Assembly (NCBI RefSeq): GCF_000284375.1
Contig: NC_017249.1
Span: 2,396,001-2,460,000 of the forward strand
Source: Bradyrhizobium japonicum USDA 6
GTDB lineage: Bacteria > Pseudomonadota > Alphaproteobacteria > Rhizobiales > Xanthobacteraceae
Direction of reading: 5' to 3'
DNA length: 64,000 nucleotides
The translations under genes were made by a program, and so were the position numbers. Numbering within the stretch: the first letter of the stretch is position 1; each line of letters opens with the position of its first letter. The notes beneath the pieces are model-generated. The model searched no databases, was not told where the DNA came from, and saw only the letters and a list, made by a program, of their open reading frames with translations. This document shows positions 1 to 7,984 of the stretch, piece by piece.

Positions 1-330
1 GGCGATCTCGAACCGCTGCAGCAGCAGCGGCAGTAGCCGGAGATTGGCGGTGAGCACGTCGACATGGAGCGCGGGATCGCTGGTGCCGCCGCCCTTCAGG
101 CCGACGTCATGGAACGAAATGTAGCTCGCCGGCAGCACCGAAATGTCGATGCTGCCTGCCACGCTGAGCTCGAGCCCGGTGACGTCGCGGATCTGCGTTT
201 CCACCGCCTTGCGCAGCGCGTCGCGGTTGATGAGCCAGGAGGTCGCGATCAGGGCGATCAGCGCGAGGCCGAGCAGCGCCGCGATCGGCGTCCCGAGGCG
301 CTTCATTCCTTGGGCCATGGTCAATGGCAT
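1..330 (-). CDS. AsmA-like family protein, N-terminal part (runs off left edge)
   Basis: This reading frame on the minus strand stays open from 330 to the window edge (110 codons). The start reads MPLTMAQGMKRLGTP, followed by one hydrophobic segment (about residues 14-33, ending ALIATSWLI). Then comes a soluble domain with the pattern seen at the front of AsmA proteins: a short helix that leads into 'VTGLELSVAGSIDISVLP'. AsmA-family proteins are inner-membrane-anchored proteins with a large periplasmic part, linked to outer-membrane lipid and protein homeostasis. In-frame ATGs at 318 and 306 are alternative starts. The assignment rests on the N-terminus only. Confidence 0.6.
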   Translation of the reverse strand, partial: MPLTMAQGMKRLGTPIAALLGLALIALIATSWLINRDALRKAVETQIRDVTGLELSVAGSIDISVLPASYISFHDVGLKGGGTSDPALHVDVLTANLRLLPLLLQRFEIA

Positions 331-590
331 GTCCTGATCGGGTTGGTCGCTGGAGCCGGAAGGGCGGACCGGGAAACCCGCGTGCCCACGCCCAACCCCC
401 GCAACTTGATGGGTTTTCTTGTCGCTTTCAAGGCCGCGGACGGTTCTGCCCACGGCGTGGGCAGCTTCTATCACCGGAGGGCGGAACGGAGAACCCCGTA
501 TCATTGACGGCTTTGGAGGATTTCGCCTAATAATCGCCGCCAATGAGGCGCGACGCCTGCCAGCCGAAGGTTCACCCGAAGGTTATTTGC

Positions 591-1298
591 ATGAACAAGG
601 TCTATCCCGACGCCAAGTCGGCTCTCGAAGGCGTTCTGAAAGACAACATGATGATCATGTCGGGCGGCTTCGGCCTCTGCGGCATCGCCGAGGAGCTGTC
701 GGACGCGATCCGCGAGTCCGGCGTCAAGGGCCTGACGGTCGTCTCCAACAATGCCGGCGTCGACGGCATCGGCCTCAGCCGCCTGCTCGAAACCCGCCAG
801 ATCAGGAAGATGATCTCGTCCTATGTCGGCGAGAACAAGCTGTTCGCCCAGCAATTCCTGGCCGGCGAGCTGGAACTCGAATTCAATCCGCAGGGCACGC
901 TGGCCGAGCGCATCCGCGCCGGCGGCGCCGGTATCCCGGCCTTCTACACCAAGACCGGCGTCGGCACGCTGATCGCCGAAGGCAAGGAAGTGAAGGAGTT
1001 CGACGGCGAGAAATACCTGATGGAGCGCGGCCTGTTCGCCGACCTCGCCATCGTGCACGCCTGGAAGGGCGACACCGCCGGCAACCTGATCTACCGCAAG
1101 ACCGCGCGCAACTTTAATCCGATGATGGCGACCGCCGCCAAGATCACGGTGGCCGAGGTCGAGCATCTGGTTCCGGCCGGTGAACTCAATCCCGACCACA
1201 TCCACACGCCCGGCATCTTCGTGAAGCGCATCGTCGAGGTCGGCACGGCCAAGAAGCGCATCGAATTCCGCAACACCCGCCCGCGCACGGCAGCTTGA
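591..1298 (+). CDS. 3-oxoacid CoA-transferase, subunit A
   Basis: Alpha subunit (235 aa) of a two-subunit family I CoA-transferase that moves CoA from succinyl-CoA to a 3-oxoacid such as acetoacetate. It has the family motif GGFGLCG at residues 25-31 and the conserved GAGIPAFYTKTGVGT stretch at 112-126. The frame is open upstream to 543, but the ATG at 591 gives the usual family start (MNKVYPDAKSAL) and has an AAGG about 7 bases ahead. The beta subunit follows 15 bp downstream, so the two are surely one operon. Sequence alone does not separate acetoacetate (ketone-body/PHB turnover) from 3-oxoadipate as substrate. The mitochondrial-SCOT-like sequence favours acetoacetate. Confidence 0.9.
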   Translation: MNKVYPDAKSALEGVLKDNMMIMSGGFGLCGIAEELSDAIRESGVKGLTVVSNNAGVDGIGLSRLLETRQIRKMISSYVGENKLFAQQFLAGELELEFNPQGTLAERIRAGGAGIPAFYTKTGVGTLIAEGKEVKEFDGEKYLMERGLFADLAIVHAWKGDTAGNLIYRKTARNFNPMMATAAKITVAEVEHLVPAGELNPDHIHTPGIFVKRIVEVGTAKKRIEFRNTRPRTAA

Positions 1299-1313
1299 GA
1301 TCAGGAGACTAAG

Positions 1314-1964
1314 ATGGCCTGGACCCGTGAACAGATGGCTGCGCGCGCCGCCAAGGAACTGCGTGACGGCTACTACGTCAATCTCGGCATCGGCATCCCG
1401 ACGCTGGTCTCGAACTTCATCCCCGATGGCGTCGATGTCAGCCTCCAGAGCGAGAACGGCATGCTCGGCATGGGCCCGTTCCCCTATGAGGACGAGGTGG
1501 ATGCCGACCTCATCAATGCCGGCAAGCAGACCGTGAGCGAGCTGCCGTCGACCTCGTATTTCTCAAGCGCGGATTCCTTCGGGATGATCCGCGGCGGCCA
1601 CATGGACCTGTCGATCCTCGGCGCCATGCAGGTGGCCCAGAACGGCGATCTCGCCAACTGGATGATCCCTGGCAAGATGGTCAAGGGCATGGGCGGCGCG
1701 ATGGATCTCGTCGCCGGCGTCAAGCGCGTCGTCGTCGTGATGGAGCATTCGGCCAAGGACGGCTCGAAGCTGCTGAAGAAGTGCAATCTGCCGCTGACCG
1801 GCGAGCGCGTGGTCGACATGGTCGTCACCGACCTTGCCGTCTTCACCATCGACAAGCATGGCGACGGCGGCATGGCCCTGATCGAGCTCGCCGACGGCGT
1901 CTCGCTCGACGAGGTCAAGGCCAAGACCGAAGCCGAATTCCGCGTCGCGCTGAAGAACACGTAA
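1314..1964 (+). CDS. 3-oxoacid CoA-transferase, subunit B
   Basis: Beta subunit (216 aa), which carries the catalytic glutamate of family I CoA-transferases in the motif [10 protein letters not shown] (Glu47). That residue forms the glutamyl-CoA thioester during transfer. The N-terminal GIGIPTLV loop (residues 25-32) is also typical of the family. The length equals that of a normal bacterial B subunit. An AGGAGA lies just before the ATG. Together with the A subunit it should form the cytoplasmic heterotetramer that activates acetoacetate or a similar 3-oxoacid. Confidence 0.92.
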   Translation: MAWTREQMAARAAKELRDGYYVNLGIGIPTLVSNFIPDGVDVSLQSENGMLGMGPFPYEDEVDADLINAGKQTVSELPSTSYFSSADSFGMIRGGHMDLSILGAMQVAQNGDLANWMIPGKMVKGMGGAMDLVAGVKRVVVVMEHSAKDGSKLLKKCNLPLTGERVVDMVVTDLAVFTIDKHGDGGMALIELADGVSLDEVKAKTEAEFRVALKNT

Positions 1965-1986
1965 GGTCGTCGCTAAGGGGGCGCGC

Positions 1987-2622
1987 ATGACGATACGGTC
2001 TGCGCGTCCCGAAGACGCCGATTTCATTGCTCAAACCATCCTGTCGTCGCAGCGCGGCTACCGGCCGCGCGGCTGGTTCGACGTCACGCTCGGCTTGCCC
2101 CAGGCGCAGTGCCGCGATTTCATCGCGCGCATCACGACCGCACACGCGGTGTCGATGTGGCATGTCTCGCAATTCCTGATCGCCGAGATCGATGGCAAGC
2201 CTGCTGCCGCCTTGTGCGCACTGCCGGCGGCCGGCACGGGACCTGCGGCCTGGCGTGCCATCGAGGAAGTCGGAGCCGCGACTGGGCTTGCCGCGCCGGA
2301 GCTGGAAGCCATCCGTCGCCGCGGCACCTACACGCGCGCCTGCTGGGTTCAGGGCGGCGAGGGCGACTGGATGATCGAGCACGTCGCGACCGATCCCGCC
2401 TATGGCGGTCGTGGCCTCGTGCAGGCGTTGCTTGCGCACGCACTGGACAAGGGACGAGCGGCCGGATTTGCCCGCGCGACGATATCGTTCCTGATCGGCA
2501 ATCAGCCGGCCGAACGCGCCTACGCCAAGGCAGGATTTGTCTTCGCCGAAGAGAAGCGCGACCCCGCGTTCGAGGCGATCATCGGCGCGCCCGGATTTCG
2601 CATGTTTGCGCGAACGATGTGA
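1987..2622 (+). CDS. GNAT-family N-acetyltransferase
   Basis: A 211-aa cytoplasmic protein with a C-terminal GNAT fold. The acetyl-CoA pyrophosphate loop is visible as YGGRGLVQALL (residues 139-149), preceded by the beta-strand 'DWMIEHVATDP'. A later 'A..Y.KAGF' element is typical of the end of the domain. The N-terminal half (about 1-115) is less conserved and probably forms the acceptor site, so the substrate cannot be told. It begins 22 bp after the CoA-transferase B subunit and may be cotranscribed, although no functional link is obvious. Confidence 0.8.
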   Translation: MTIRSARPEDADFIAQTILSSQRGYRPRGWFDVTLGLPQAQCRDFIARITTAHAVSMWHVSQFLIAEIDGKPAAALCALPAAGTGPAAWRAIEEVGAATGLAAPELEAIRRRGTYTRACWVQGGEGDWMIEHVATDPAYGGRGLVQALLAHALDKGRAAGFARATISFLIGNQPAERAYAKAGFVFAEEKRDPAFEAIIGAPGFRMFARTM

Positions 2623-2649
2623 GCACACCTGGTCTCCGCATTTGACGCT

Positions 2650-2754
2650 GTCATGCCCCGCCTAGTTCGCAATTGCGCACGGGGGCGGGGCATCCAGTAT
2701 GCTGCGGCTTCTCGGTCTCGGAATGCTGGATCGCCCGCCTTCGCGGGCAATGAC
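2650..2754. repeat. Intergenic palindromic repeat, family A copy 1
   Basis: An imperfect 105-bp inverted repeat sits between two genes. It starts GTCATGCCCCGCC and ends GGCGGGCAATGAC after passing CATCCAGTA and TGGATCGCCCGCC. The left arm carries an extra loop with the small palindrome TTCGCAATTGCGCA. Similar elements occur at 22232-22331 and 30316-30433. As transcribed RNA it would form a long hairpin and could end or stabilise the upstream mRNA. Confidence 0.8.
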
Positions 2755-2769
2755 AGCGGGGGCGTGTCA

Positions 2770-3648
2770 CTACGATCTAGCCGCCCACACCTTGCCCCAC
2801 CGCGCCGACACGCTTGCGACCCATGACGGCTCCTCGCGCACGAGGCGGAAGCCGAGATTGGCGGGCGGCACGCCCTGCGCGCAGCCGCCGGCGCGGGCGT
2901 CGCGGATGAAGTCGGTGACGTAGGCGCGGTGCGCGCCCTCGGCGACGCGCACGCCGCAATTCACGGTCGCCCGGCCGGCCTTGCCGGCCTCGTCGATCCG
3001 CGAGCGCACGAAGCAGGTCGACGTCCATTCCCAGACATTGCCGGCGAGATCTTCGATTCCATGCTCGTTCGCGCCGAACTTGCCGAACGGATAGGCCGTC
3101 GTGTCGGAGAGGTTGCGCTCGGATTCACGCTCGTAGCGGCTGAGCCAACGCTTTGAAGGATCGTCTGCGTCCACAGGCGCGCCGTCGTCCCTGAACCGGG
3201 AGCCGGCCGCAAAGGCCCATTCCGCGTCGCTCGGCAGGCGATAGGTGTGGCCGGTCTTGCGCGACAACCAGCCCGCATAGGCCTGCGCATCGTGCCAGCT
3301 CACCTGGACCGCGGGACGATCAGGCGCCATCGCGACGCCGCGATCGAGGGTGCGGCACGCGCCATCCTGCACGCAGAGCTGATAGTCGGATGACGAGACC
3401 TGGTGCCGCATGATGTGCAGCGGCCGGTCAAAGCGCATTGCGCGCAGCGGCACTTCGGCCTGCAGCCCCGCGCGGGTGAAATCGCCGGCCTCGCGATAGG
3501 AGAGACCGCCCGGCGCGACCCTGACGACGGCAGGCTCCGTCGCCGTGCCATGGACCGCCATGTCCGAGACCAGCGGCGCCACCGCGATCGGCCCTGCGAG
3601 CCCGGCGGCGCAGGCGAGCAGCAGTTTCAGCTTGAATGCGATCAGCAT
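2770..3648 (-). CDS. nirV: NirV, formylglycine-generating-enzyme-like protein next to nirK
   Basis: A 292-aa exported protein with an FGE/SUMF1-type domain over about residues 43-275. The diagnostic blocks are VQVSWHDAQAYAGWL (115-129), YRLPSDAEWAFAA (136-148), GNVWEWT (203-209) and GFRLVRE (266-272). A hydrophobic N-terminus (residues 4-25) looks like a signal peptide or anchor. Proteins of this type beside copper nitrite reductase genes are called NirV. Their role is not settled. The gene lies 52 bp behind nirK on the same strand, with a hairpin in between that may lower its expression relative to nirK. Confidence 0.85.
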   Translation of the reverse strand: MLIAFKLKLLLACAAGLAGPIAVAPLVSDMAVHGTATEPAVVRVAPGGLSYREAGDFTRAGLQAEVPLRAMRFDRPLHIMRHQVSSSDYQLCVQDGACRTLDRGVAMAPDRPAVQVSWHDAQAYAGWLSRKTGHTYRLPSDAEWAFAAGSRFRDDGAPVDADDPSKRWLSRYERESERNLSDTTAYPFGKFGANEHGIEDLAGNVWEWTSTCFVRSRIDEAGKAGRATVNCGVRVAEGAHRAYVTDFIRDARAGGCAQGVPPANLGFRLVREEPSWVASVSARWGKVWAARS

Positions 3649-3660
3649 GGTCGTCCCCCG

Positions 3661-3691
3661 AAGAAGGAAGGGGCCGGCGATGACCGGCCCC
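3661..3691 (-). terminator. Hairpin after nirK (attenuator or terminator)
   Basis: In the nirK-nirV gap a perfect 8-bp GC stem (GGGGCCGG/CCGGCCCC) with a 6-base loop is followed, in the direction of nirK transcription, by the pyrimidine-rich tract TTCCTTCTT. It resembles a weak intrinsic terminator, so nirV may be read only by read-through. Confidence 0.55.
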
Positions 3692-3700
3692 TTGTCGCGT

Positions 3701-4807
3701 CTAGTTGGTGTTGGGGGCCGGTATCTCCGCGGGCGCCTTCACCTGGGTCATCAGATCGTCGTTCCACTTGCCTTCGACCTTGAAGTGCGCGGTGGCGCCA
3801 AGGTCGGCGGCCTCGATCAGATTATGCGTGACATAGGCGTAGATGCCGGGCTGCAGGAACTTGTAGAGCGCCGCTCCCGCGGAGCCGCCGCGGATGAACC
3901 AGGTCTCGAGCCCGGTCTCGGGCGCGTTGGAGAATTTGCCGGTCTCCCAGACATAATCGCCATGGCCGCCGATCAGGTGCGGACGGCTGTCGCGATTGGC
4001 CTGCGAATGCACGATCAGCACGTTCTCTCCGACCCTGGCCGTCAGCGCGTTCTTGCCGGTGAGTGCGCCGACCTTGCCGTTGAACACGACGTGGGAGGGG
4101 ATCAGCTTCTTCATCACCTCTTCGGTCTCGGTGAAGGCTTCGCCCGGCGAATCGTAGGACTTGAACTTGCCCTTCTCGTCGCGCGGCACATACATGTCCT
4201 GCTCGCCGACATAGTAGACCTTGTCGTATTTCAGCGCGTGGCCCTTGCCGTCGTTCAGGCCGTCGCGCGGCAGCACCATCACCGCGCCGTTCATGCCGGA
4301 GACGACATGCCAGGGGATCATCGGGCCGCCCGGGGCGCAGTGATAGACGAACACGCCGGTCCGCGTTGCCTTCCAGCGCAGCACGACCTGCTCGCCGGGA
4401 TTGACCAGCGTGAGCTCGGCGCCGCCGAGCGCGCCGGTCGCGGAGTGGAAGTCGATGTTGTGCGGCATGGTGTTGGTCGCGGGATTGACCAGCGTCACCT
4501 CGACATAGTCGCCTTCATGCACGACCATCAGCGGGCCCGGCATCGAGCCGTTGAAGGTCATGGCCTGGAACGTGGTGCCCTTGTCGTCGATGACGACCTT
4601 CTTCTCCTCGATGTTGAGCTTGAACTCGACGATCTTGGGCGACTGCGTCGTGGCCTGCTCGTGCGCGTGCACGAAGGGCGGGGCGACCAGCTCGACCTTC
4701 TGCCGCGGCAGCTTGAGGTCGCCGGCGGCGAGCGTGGGTGTCGCGAGCATCAGGGCGGTCGCGGCGGCGCTGATCAATGCGGCTCTGCGGGTGAACATCG
4801 GAAGCAT
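3701..4807 (-). CDS. nirK: Copper-containing nitrite reductase NirK
   Basis: Periplasmic enzyme (368 aa) that reduces nitrite to nitric oxide, the defining step of denitrification. Two cupredoxin domains follow a signal peptide with a twin-arginine start ([11 protein letters not shown], cleavage near residue 28). The copper ligands are all present. Type 1: His116, Cys157, His167 and Met172 (motifs [23 protein letters not shown]). Type 2: His121, His156 and His328. The catalytic Asp119 and His277 can also be placed. Length and domain order are those of a complete class I NirK. A TTG-N8-CAA operator lies 60 bp upstream, consistent with NnrR/FixK control, and nirV follows. Confidence 0.97.
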   Translation of the reverse strand: MLPMFTRRAALISAAATALMLATPTLAAGDLKLPRQKVELVAPPFVHAHEQATTQSPKIVEFKLNIEEKKVVIDDKGTTFQAMTFNGSMPGPLMVVHEGDYVEVTLVNPATNTMPHNIDFHSATGALGGAELTLVNPGEQVVLRWKATRTGVFVYHCAPGGPMIPWHVVSGMNGAVMVLPRDGLNDGKGHALKYDKVYYVGEQDMYVPRDEKGKFKSYDSPGEAFTETEEVMKKLIPSHVVFNGKVGALTGKNALTARVGENVLIVHSQANRDSRPHLIGGHGDYVWETGKFSNAPETGLETWFIRGGSAGAALYKFLQPGIYAYVTHNLIEAADLGATAHFKVEGKWNDDLMTQVKAPAEIPAPNTN

Positions 4808-4866
4808 CCTTCATCTGAAAGGGTTTTGATGACGGATGCAGTCTGCGCCTGTTACGGCAAGAGTGT

Positions 4867-4880
4867 TTGCGCTGCGACAA
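4867..4880. promoter_or_regulatory. FNR/NnrR-type operator upstream of nirK
   Basis: TTGCGCTGCGACAA fits TTG-N8-CAA, the operator form of the FNR/CRP family. The left half is TTGCG, like the NnrR-type site between nnrR and nnrS, and the right half is the reverse complement of TTGTC. It ends 60 bp before the nirK start codon, a suitable place for an activator site near -40 of a short leader. Confidence 0.7.
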
Positions 4881-5035
4881 GCTTTTGCCGAATTCGCCTC
4901 CGGTAAAATCCTTAGGAGGTTTGCCGAAGCGCGTATCGGCCGTGCGAAGCGCACGACGTCGCGCGGCGTCAGTTGCGCCAGCGGCAAATCGTTCGCATGT
5001 TCAGCTGCGCTCGATTGCGAAACTATGGCCGTCGA

Positions 5036-5242
5036 TCAGAGAAGCTGGATCGCAATCCAGACCGTGCCCCAGACCGCGAGCGACAGCGCGGCAAGGATGG
5101 CGGCGGTGATCGCCAGCACCCGCACGAGATGACCTGCGCCGAAGGAGGGTGCTGCGGGGGCGGGACGAAAATCGTCGAAGCGCGGGATATGACCGCGAAC
5201 GCCGGTGAGCCAGAGAACGAGATCGAGCGCGAGCGACGCCAT
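5036..5242 (-). CDS. Small membrane protein of unknown function upstream of nirK
   Basis: A 68-aa reading frame with a good ribosome-binding site (GGAG 9 bases before the ATG) on the nirK strand. The N-terminus is moderately hydrophobic (residues 2-16) and the C-terminal half is one clear transmembrane segment (about 41-66, AITAAILAALSLAVWGTVW). A proline-rich linker (residues 20-33) lies between them. I do not recognise a family. Its place between nirK and hemN, both linked to low-oxygen nitrogen respiration, suggests shared expression. A FixK-like half-palindrome lies 24 bp before its start. Confidence 0.6.
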   Translation of the reverse strand: MASLALDLVLWLTGVRGHIPRFDDFRPAPAAPSFGAGHLVRVLAITAAILAALSLAVWGTVWIAIQLL

Positions 5243-5265
5243 GGCCTATCTCCAGTGAGTCATGA

Positions 5266-5279
5266 TTGAACGTCATCAT
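5266..5279. promoter_or_regulatory. FixK-like site between hemN and the small membrane gene
   Basis: TTGAACGTCATCAT matches the FixK/FNR pattern TTGA-N6-TCAA at seven of eight fixed bases. It lies in the divergent gap, 123 bp before hemN and 24 bp before the small membrane protein gene. hemN genes of Bradyrhizobium are known FixK2 targets, which supports the call, but one outer base is off consensus. Confidence 0.4.
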
Positions 5280-5401
5280 GGCTTCGATCCGGCGCTCGGA
5301 CTTTGAGCGAGCGCAAGGTGGTCCGCCCGAAAACGGGTCATCCAATGCCATCCGGGATTTGCCGCGCCACCGCGCGGCATCGATTTACGAATGGGTAAGA
5401 T

Positions 5402-6754
5402 ATGAGGACCGATCTCGCAGCGAGCTACGGCGATGAGAGATTGCCGCGCTACACGAGCTATCCGACCGCACCGCATTTCTCGCCGGCGGTCGGCCCGGAT
5501 ACTTATGCCGAATGGCTCGCCGGGCTTCCGGCAGGCGCCAGCGCGTCACTCTATCTGCACGTGCCGTTCTGCCGCGAGATGTGCTGGTATTGCGGCTGCC
5601 ATACCCAGATCGTCCGCCGCGACGGGCTGATCGCGGCCTATCAGCGGACGCTGCGCAGCGAGATCGCGCAGGTGTCGGAAACCATCGGCCGCCGCATCAA
5701 GGTCGAGCACATCCATTTCGGCGGCGGCACGCCGACCATCATGGCGCCGGAGGCCTTTGCCGAGTTGATGGCGGCGATGCGCCATTCGTTCTTCGTGCTG
5801 CCCTCGGCCGAGATCGCGGTCGAGATCGACCCGCGCACGCTGACATCGGAGATGGTGGAGGCCATGCGGCTCTCCGGCGTCAACCGTGCAAGCCTGGGCG
5901 TGCAGAGCTTCGATCCGGCCGTGCAGCGCGCGATCAATCGCGTGCAGAGCCATGAGCAGACGGCTTCCGTCGTCGACAGGCTGCATCGCGCCGGCATCAA
6001 CGGGATCAACTTCGACCTCATCTATGGGCTGCCGCACCAGACCGTCGCGTCCTGCCTGGACACCGTTCGGCGCAGCCTGGAGCTCGGGCCCGATCGTTTC
6101 TCGGTGTTCGGCTATGCGCATGTGCCTGACTTCAAGAAGCACCAGCGCATGATCAACGAGGCCGTGCTGCCCGACGGCCTCGCGCGTCATGACCAGGCCT
6201 GCGCGATCGCGAATGCGTTGAAGGAGGCCGGTTACGTGCAGATCGGGCTCGACCATTTCGCGCGCCCCGACGATGCAATGGCCGTGGCCTTTGAGGAGCG
6301 GACGCTGCGGCGCAATTTTCAGGGCTACACCACCGACAAGGGCGAAGTCCTGCTCGGGTTCGGCGCGAGCGCGATCGGGCATCTGCCGCAGGGCTATGTG
6401 CAGAACCAGGTGCAGATCGGCGCCTACGCGCAGAGCATCGCCGCCGGCCGCCTCGCCACCGCGAAGGGCTACGGGCTCACCGACGACGACCGGCTCCGCG
6501 CCGACATCATCGAGCGCATCATGTGCGAGTTCAGCGCCGATCTCGGCGACATCTGTGCGCGCCATGGTGCGGAACCCGAAGCGATGCTGCAATCGGCCGC
6601 GCGCCTGAAGCCGTTGATCTCGGATGGCATCGTCAGGCTCGACGGCGACCGTCTCGCGGTCGCAAGCGACTCGCGCTTCCTGGTCCGCAGCGTTGCCGCG
6701 GCGTTCGACGCGCATCTGGACCCGGCGAAGCAGTTGCACAGCAGGGCGGTGTAG
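5402..6754 (+). CDS. hemN: Oxygen-independent coproporphyrinogen III oxidase HemN
   Basis: Radical SAM enzyme (450 aa) that decarboxylates coproporphyrinogen III to protoporphyrinogen IX without oxygen, needed to make heme under anaerobic conditions. The iron-sulfur motif is FCREMCWYCGC (Cys57, Cys61, Cys64, with the HemN-type extra Cys66). GGGTPT at 107-112 is the SAM-binding glycine motif. The N-terminal PRYTSYPTAPHF is typical of true HemN rather than HemW. The C-terminal HemN domain is complete. It sits beside nirK and nnrR, in keeping with co-regulation of heme supply and denitrification. Confidence 0.95.
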   Translation: MRTDLAASYGDERLPRYTSYPTAPHFSPAVGPDTYAEWLAGLPAGASASLYLHVPFCREMCWYCGCHTQIVRRDGLIAAYQRTLRSEIAQVSETIGRRIKVEHIHFGGGTPTIMAPEAFAELMAAMRHSFFVLPSAEIAVEIDPRTLTSEMVEAMRLSGVNRASLGVQSFDPAVQRAINRVQSHEQTASVVDRLHRAGINGINFDLIYGLPHQTVASCLDTVRRSLELGPDRFSVFGYAHVPDFKKHQRMINEAVLPDGLARHDQACAIANALKEAGYVQIGLDHFARPDDAMAVAFEERTLRRNFQGYTTDKGEVLLGFGASAIGHLPQGYVQNQVQIGAYAQSIAAGRLATAKGYGLTDDDRLRADIIERIMCEFSADLGDICARHGAEPEAMLQSAARLKPLISDGIVRLDGDRLAVASDSRFLVRSVAAAFDAHLDPAKQLHSRAV

Positions 6755-6848
6755 CCCGGAATGACGGCAAAGGACCTGGCAACAGCTTGCGCTTCAACAA
6801 AGAAGCTCGGACCCACTCGGCTATCGTCACTTCGGAACGGAGTTGTCC

Positions 6849-7046
6849 ATGCCTTTCCGATCCGACGATCTGGTCGATGACATCATGCGCGCGGCACCGC
6901 ACACGATCCGCGTGTTCCTCGCCTTCAGGATGGCTTGCGTCGGCTGTCCGATCGCGACCTTCCATACCGTGGAAGACGCCTGCCGCGAGCATGGCATCGA
7001 TCGCGACAAATTCCTCGCCGCGCTGTGCGAATGCGTGCCGGCGTGA
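6849..7046 (+). CDS. DUF1858 / redox-disulfide small protein
   Basis: A 65-aa protein of the DUF1858 type. The N-terminal helix 'DDLVDDIMRAAPHTIRVFL' leads to a CVGC motif (Cys30, Cys33), then 'TFHTVEDACREHGID'. Members with this CxxC are described as redox-disulfide proteins associated with hybrid-cluster proteins, so a part in nitrosative stress is plausible. A GGAG 6 bases before the ATG at 6849 favours this start over the TTG two codons upstream, which touches the GGAG. It lies between hemN and nnrR, within the nitrogen-oxide block. Confidence 0.8.
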   Translation: MPFRSDDLVDDIMRAAPHTIRVFLAFRMACVGCPIATFHTVEDACREHGIDRDKFLAALCECVPA

Positions 7047-7132
7047 GGCGGGTCGGAGTTCGCGCGGGTCGTGCGCGGATTCCCGGGTGAGGGCAGGCTT
7101 GCGCCGTAAGCGGAAGCGCCCTCACCCCTATC

Positions 7133-7843
7133 TTACGCAGAATTGCCGTCCGCCGTGCGCTCCGCCAGCACGACGATCTTGTGCGGATCGCGCAGTATGA
7201 TGCGCTGGCGGCCGCTCTCGACGAGGCCCTGGCTCTCCCAGCCGCTGAGGATGCGGCTGACGGTGTGCAGCGTGGTGCCGGTCATCTGCGCGATGTCCTG
7301 GCGGCTGATCGGGAAGTCGATCTCGATCCCGTGGTCGAGTTTCTTGCCAGACTGTTTTGCGAGCCGCAGCAGCGCATGCGCGACGCGCTGCTCGACCTGC
7401 TGGGTCGACATTTCCAGGATGCGGGTATGGCTCTCCTGCAGCCGCGCGCCGACGGTTTGCAGCGTGTTGGCGGCGATCGCCGGAAACCGCTCGATCAGCC
7501 GCGGCCAGGCCGAATTCGGCCAGATCAGCACCACGCTGTCGTCGACCGCCATCGCGGTCGCCGGATAATGCGCGGCTCCGATCGCCATCGCGAGCCCGAA
7601 TGTCTCGCCGGGGGCGACATAGCGCACCACGATCTGCTCGCCGGTCGGGGTGGTCTTGGCCGCGCGGATATGGCCGTGCAGCAGCAGGAAGAAGGATTGC
7701 GCGTCGGCGCCCTGTTCGAAAATGGTGGTATTCCTGGGGTACCGCGCCGACCGGGCCTCGCGCAGGATTTCCTCGAGGTCCTCCGGCTTGACGCCGGAAA
7801 ACAGCGGCAAATGCGCAACCAGCGATGTGTCGACCTTGGCCAT
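7133..7843 (-). CDS. nnrR: CRP/FNR-family regulator, likely NnrR (NO-responsive)
   Basis: A 236-aa regulator with an N-terminal cyclic-nucleotide-binding-type beta roll (about 12-120), a dimer helix (about 125-160) and a C-terminal helix-turn-helix (180-205, ISRQDIAQMTGTTLHTVSRIL). It contains no cysteine at all, so it cannot hold the FNR iron-sulfur cluster. This fits the NnrR/DNR group that senses NO. In the recognition helix the FNR Glu of 'ETVSR' is His (HTVSR), and nearby operators are TTGCG rather than TTGAT. It is transcribed away from nnrS, has a strong GGAGG before the ATG, and shares a perfect operator with nnrS. The NnrR name is inferred from this context. Confidence 0.85.
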   Translation of the reverse strand: MAKVDTSLVAHLPLFSGVKPEDLEEILREARSARYPRNTTIFEQGADAQSFFLLLHGHIRAAKTTPTGEQIVVRYVAPGETFGLAMAIGAAHYPATAMAVDDSVVLIWPNSAWPRLIERFPAIAANTLQTVGARLQESHTRILEMSTQQVEQRVAHALLRLAKQSGKKLDHGIEIDFPISRQDIAQMTGTTLHTVSRILSGWESQGLVESGRQRIILRDPHKIVVLAERTADGNSA

Positions 7844-7895
7844 TCTGCCTCCTTGGCGCTCGGGAGTGTGATGGCACCTGTATTCGTCAGGCAGT

Positions 7896-7909
7896 TTGCG
7901 ATAGCGCAA
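7896..7909. promoter_or_regulatory. NnrR-type operator between nnrR and nnrS
   Basis: TTGCGATAGCGCAA is a perfect TTGCG-N4-CGCAA palindrome. It lies 52 bp before the nnrR start and 75 bp before nnrS, so one site could serve both divergent promoters and allow nnrR autoregulation. Confidence 0.8.
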
Positions 7910-7984
7910 AACGGGCCGGCCGGACGGCAGTATTTTTCCAAATGACGATCCAAGTGACGGTCCGAATTCACAGGAGTTGCCCCC

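Noticed and set aside
3545..4906. A 453-codon plus-strand open frame opposite nirK
   Set aside because: It is the antisense shadow of nirK and nirV. Composition is His/Arg/Asp/Gly-rich with no domain, and nirK on the other strand has all its copper ligands.
5266..5279. A certain FixK operator for hemN
   Set aside because: One outer base is off consensus and the distance to hemN is longer than usual, so it is listed only as a low-confidence site.
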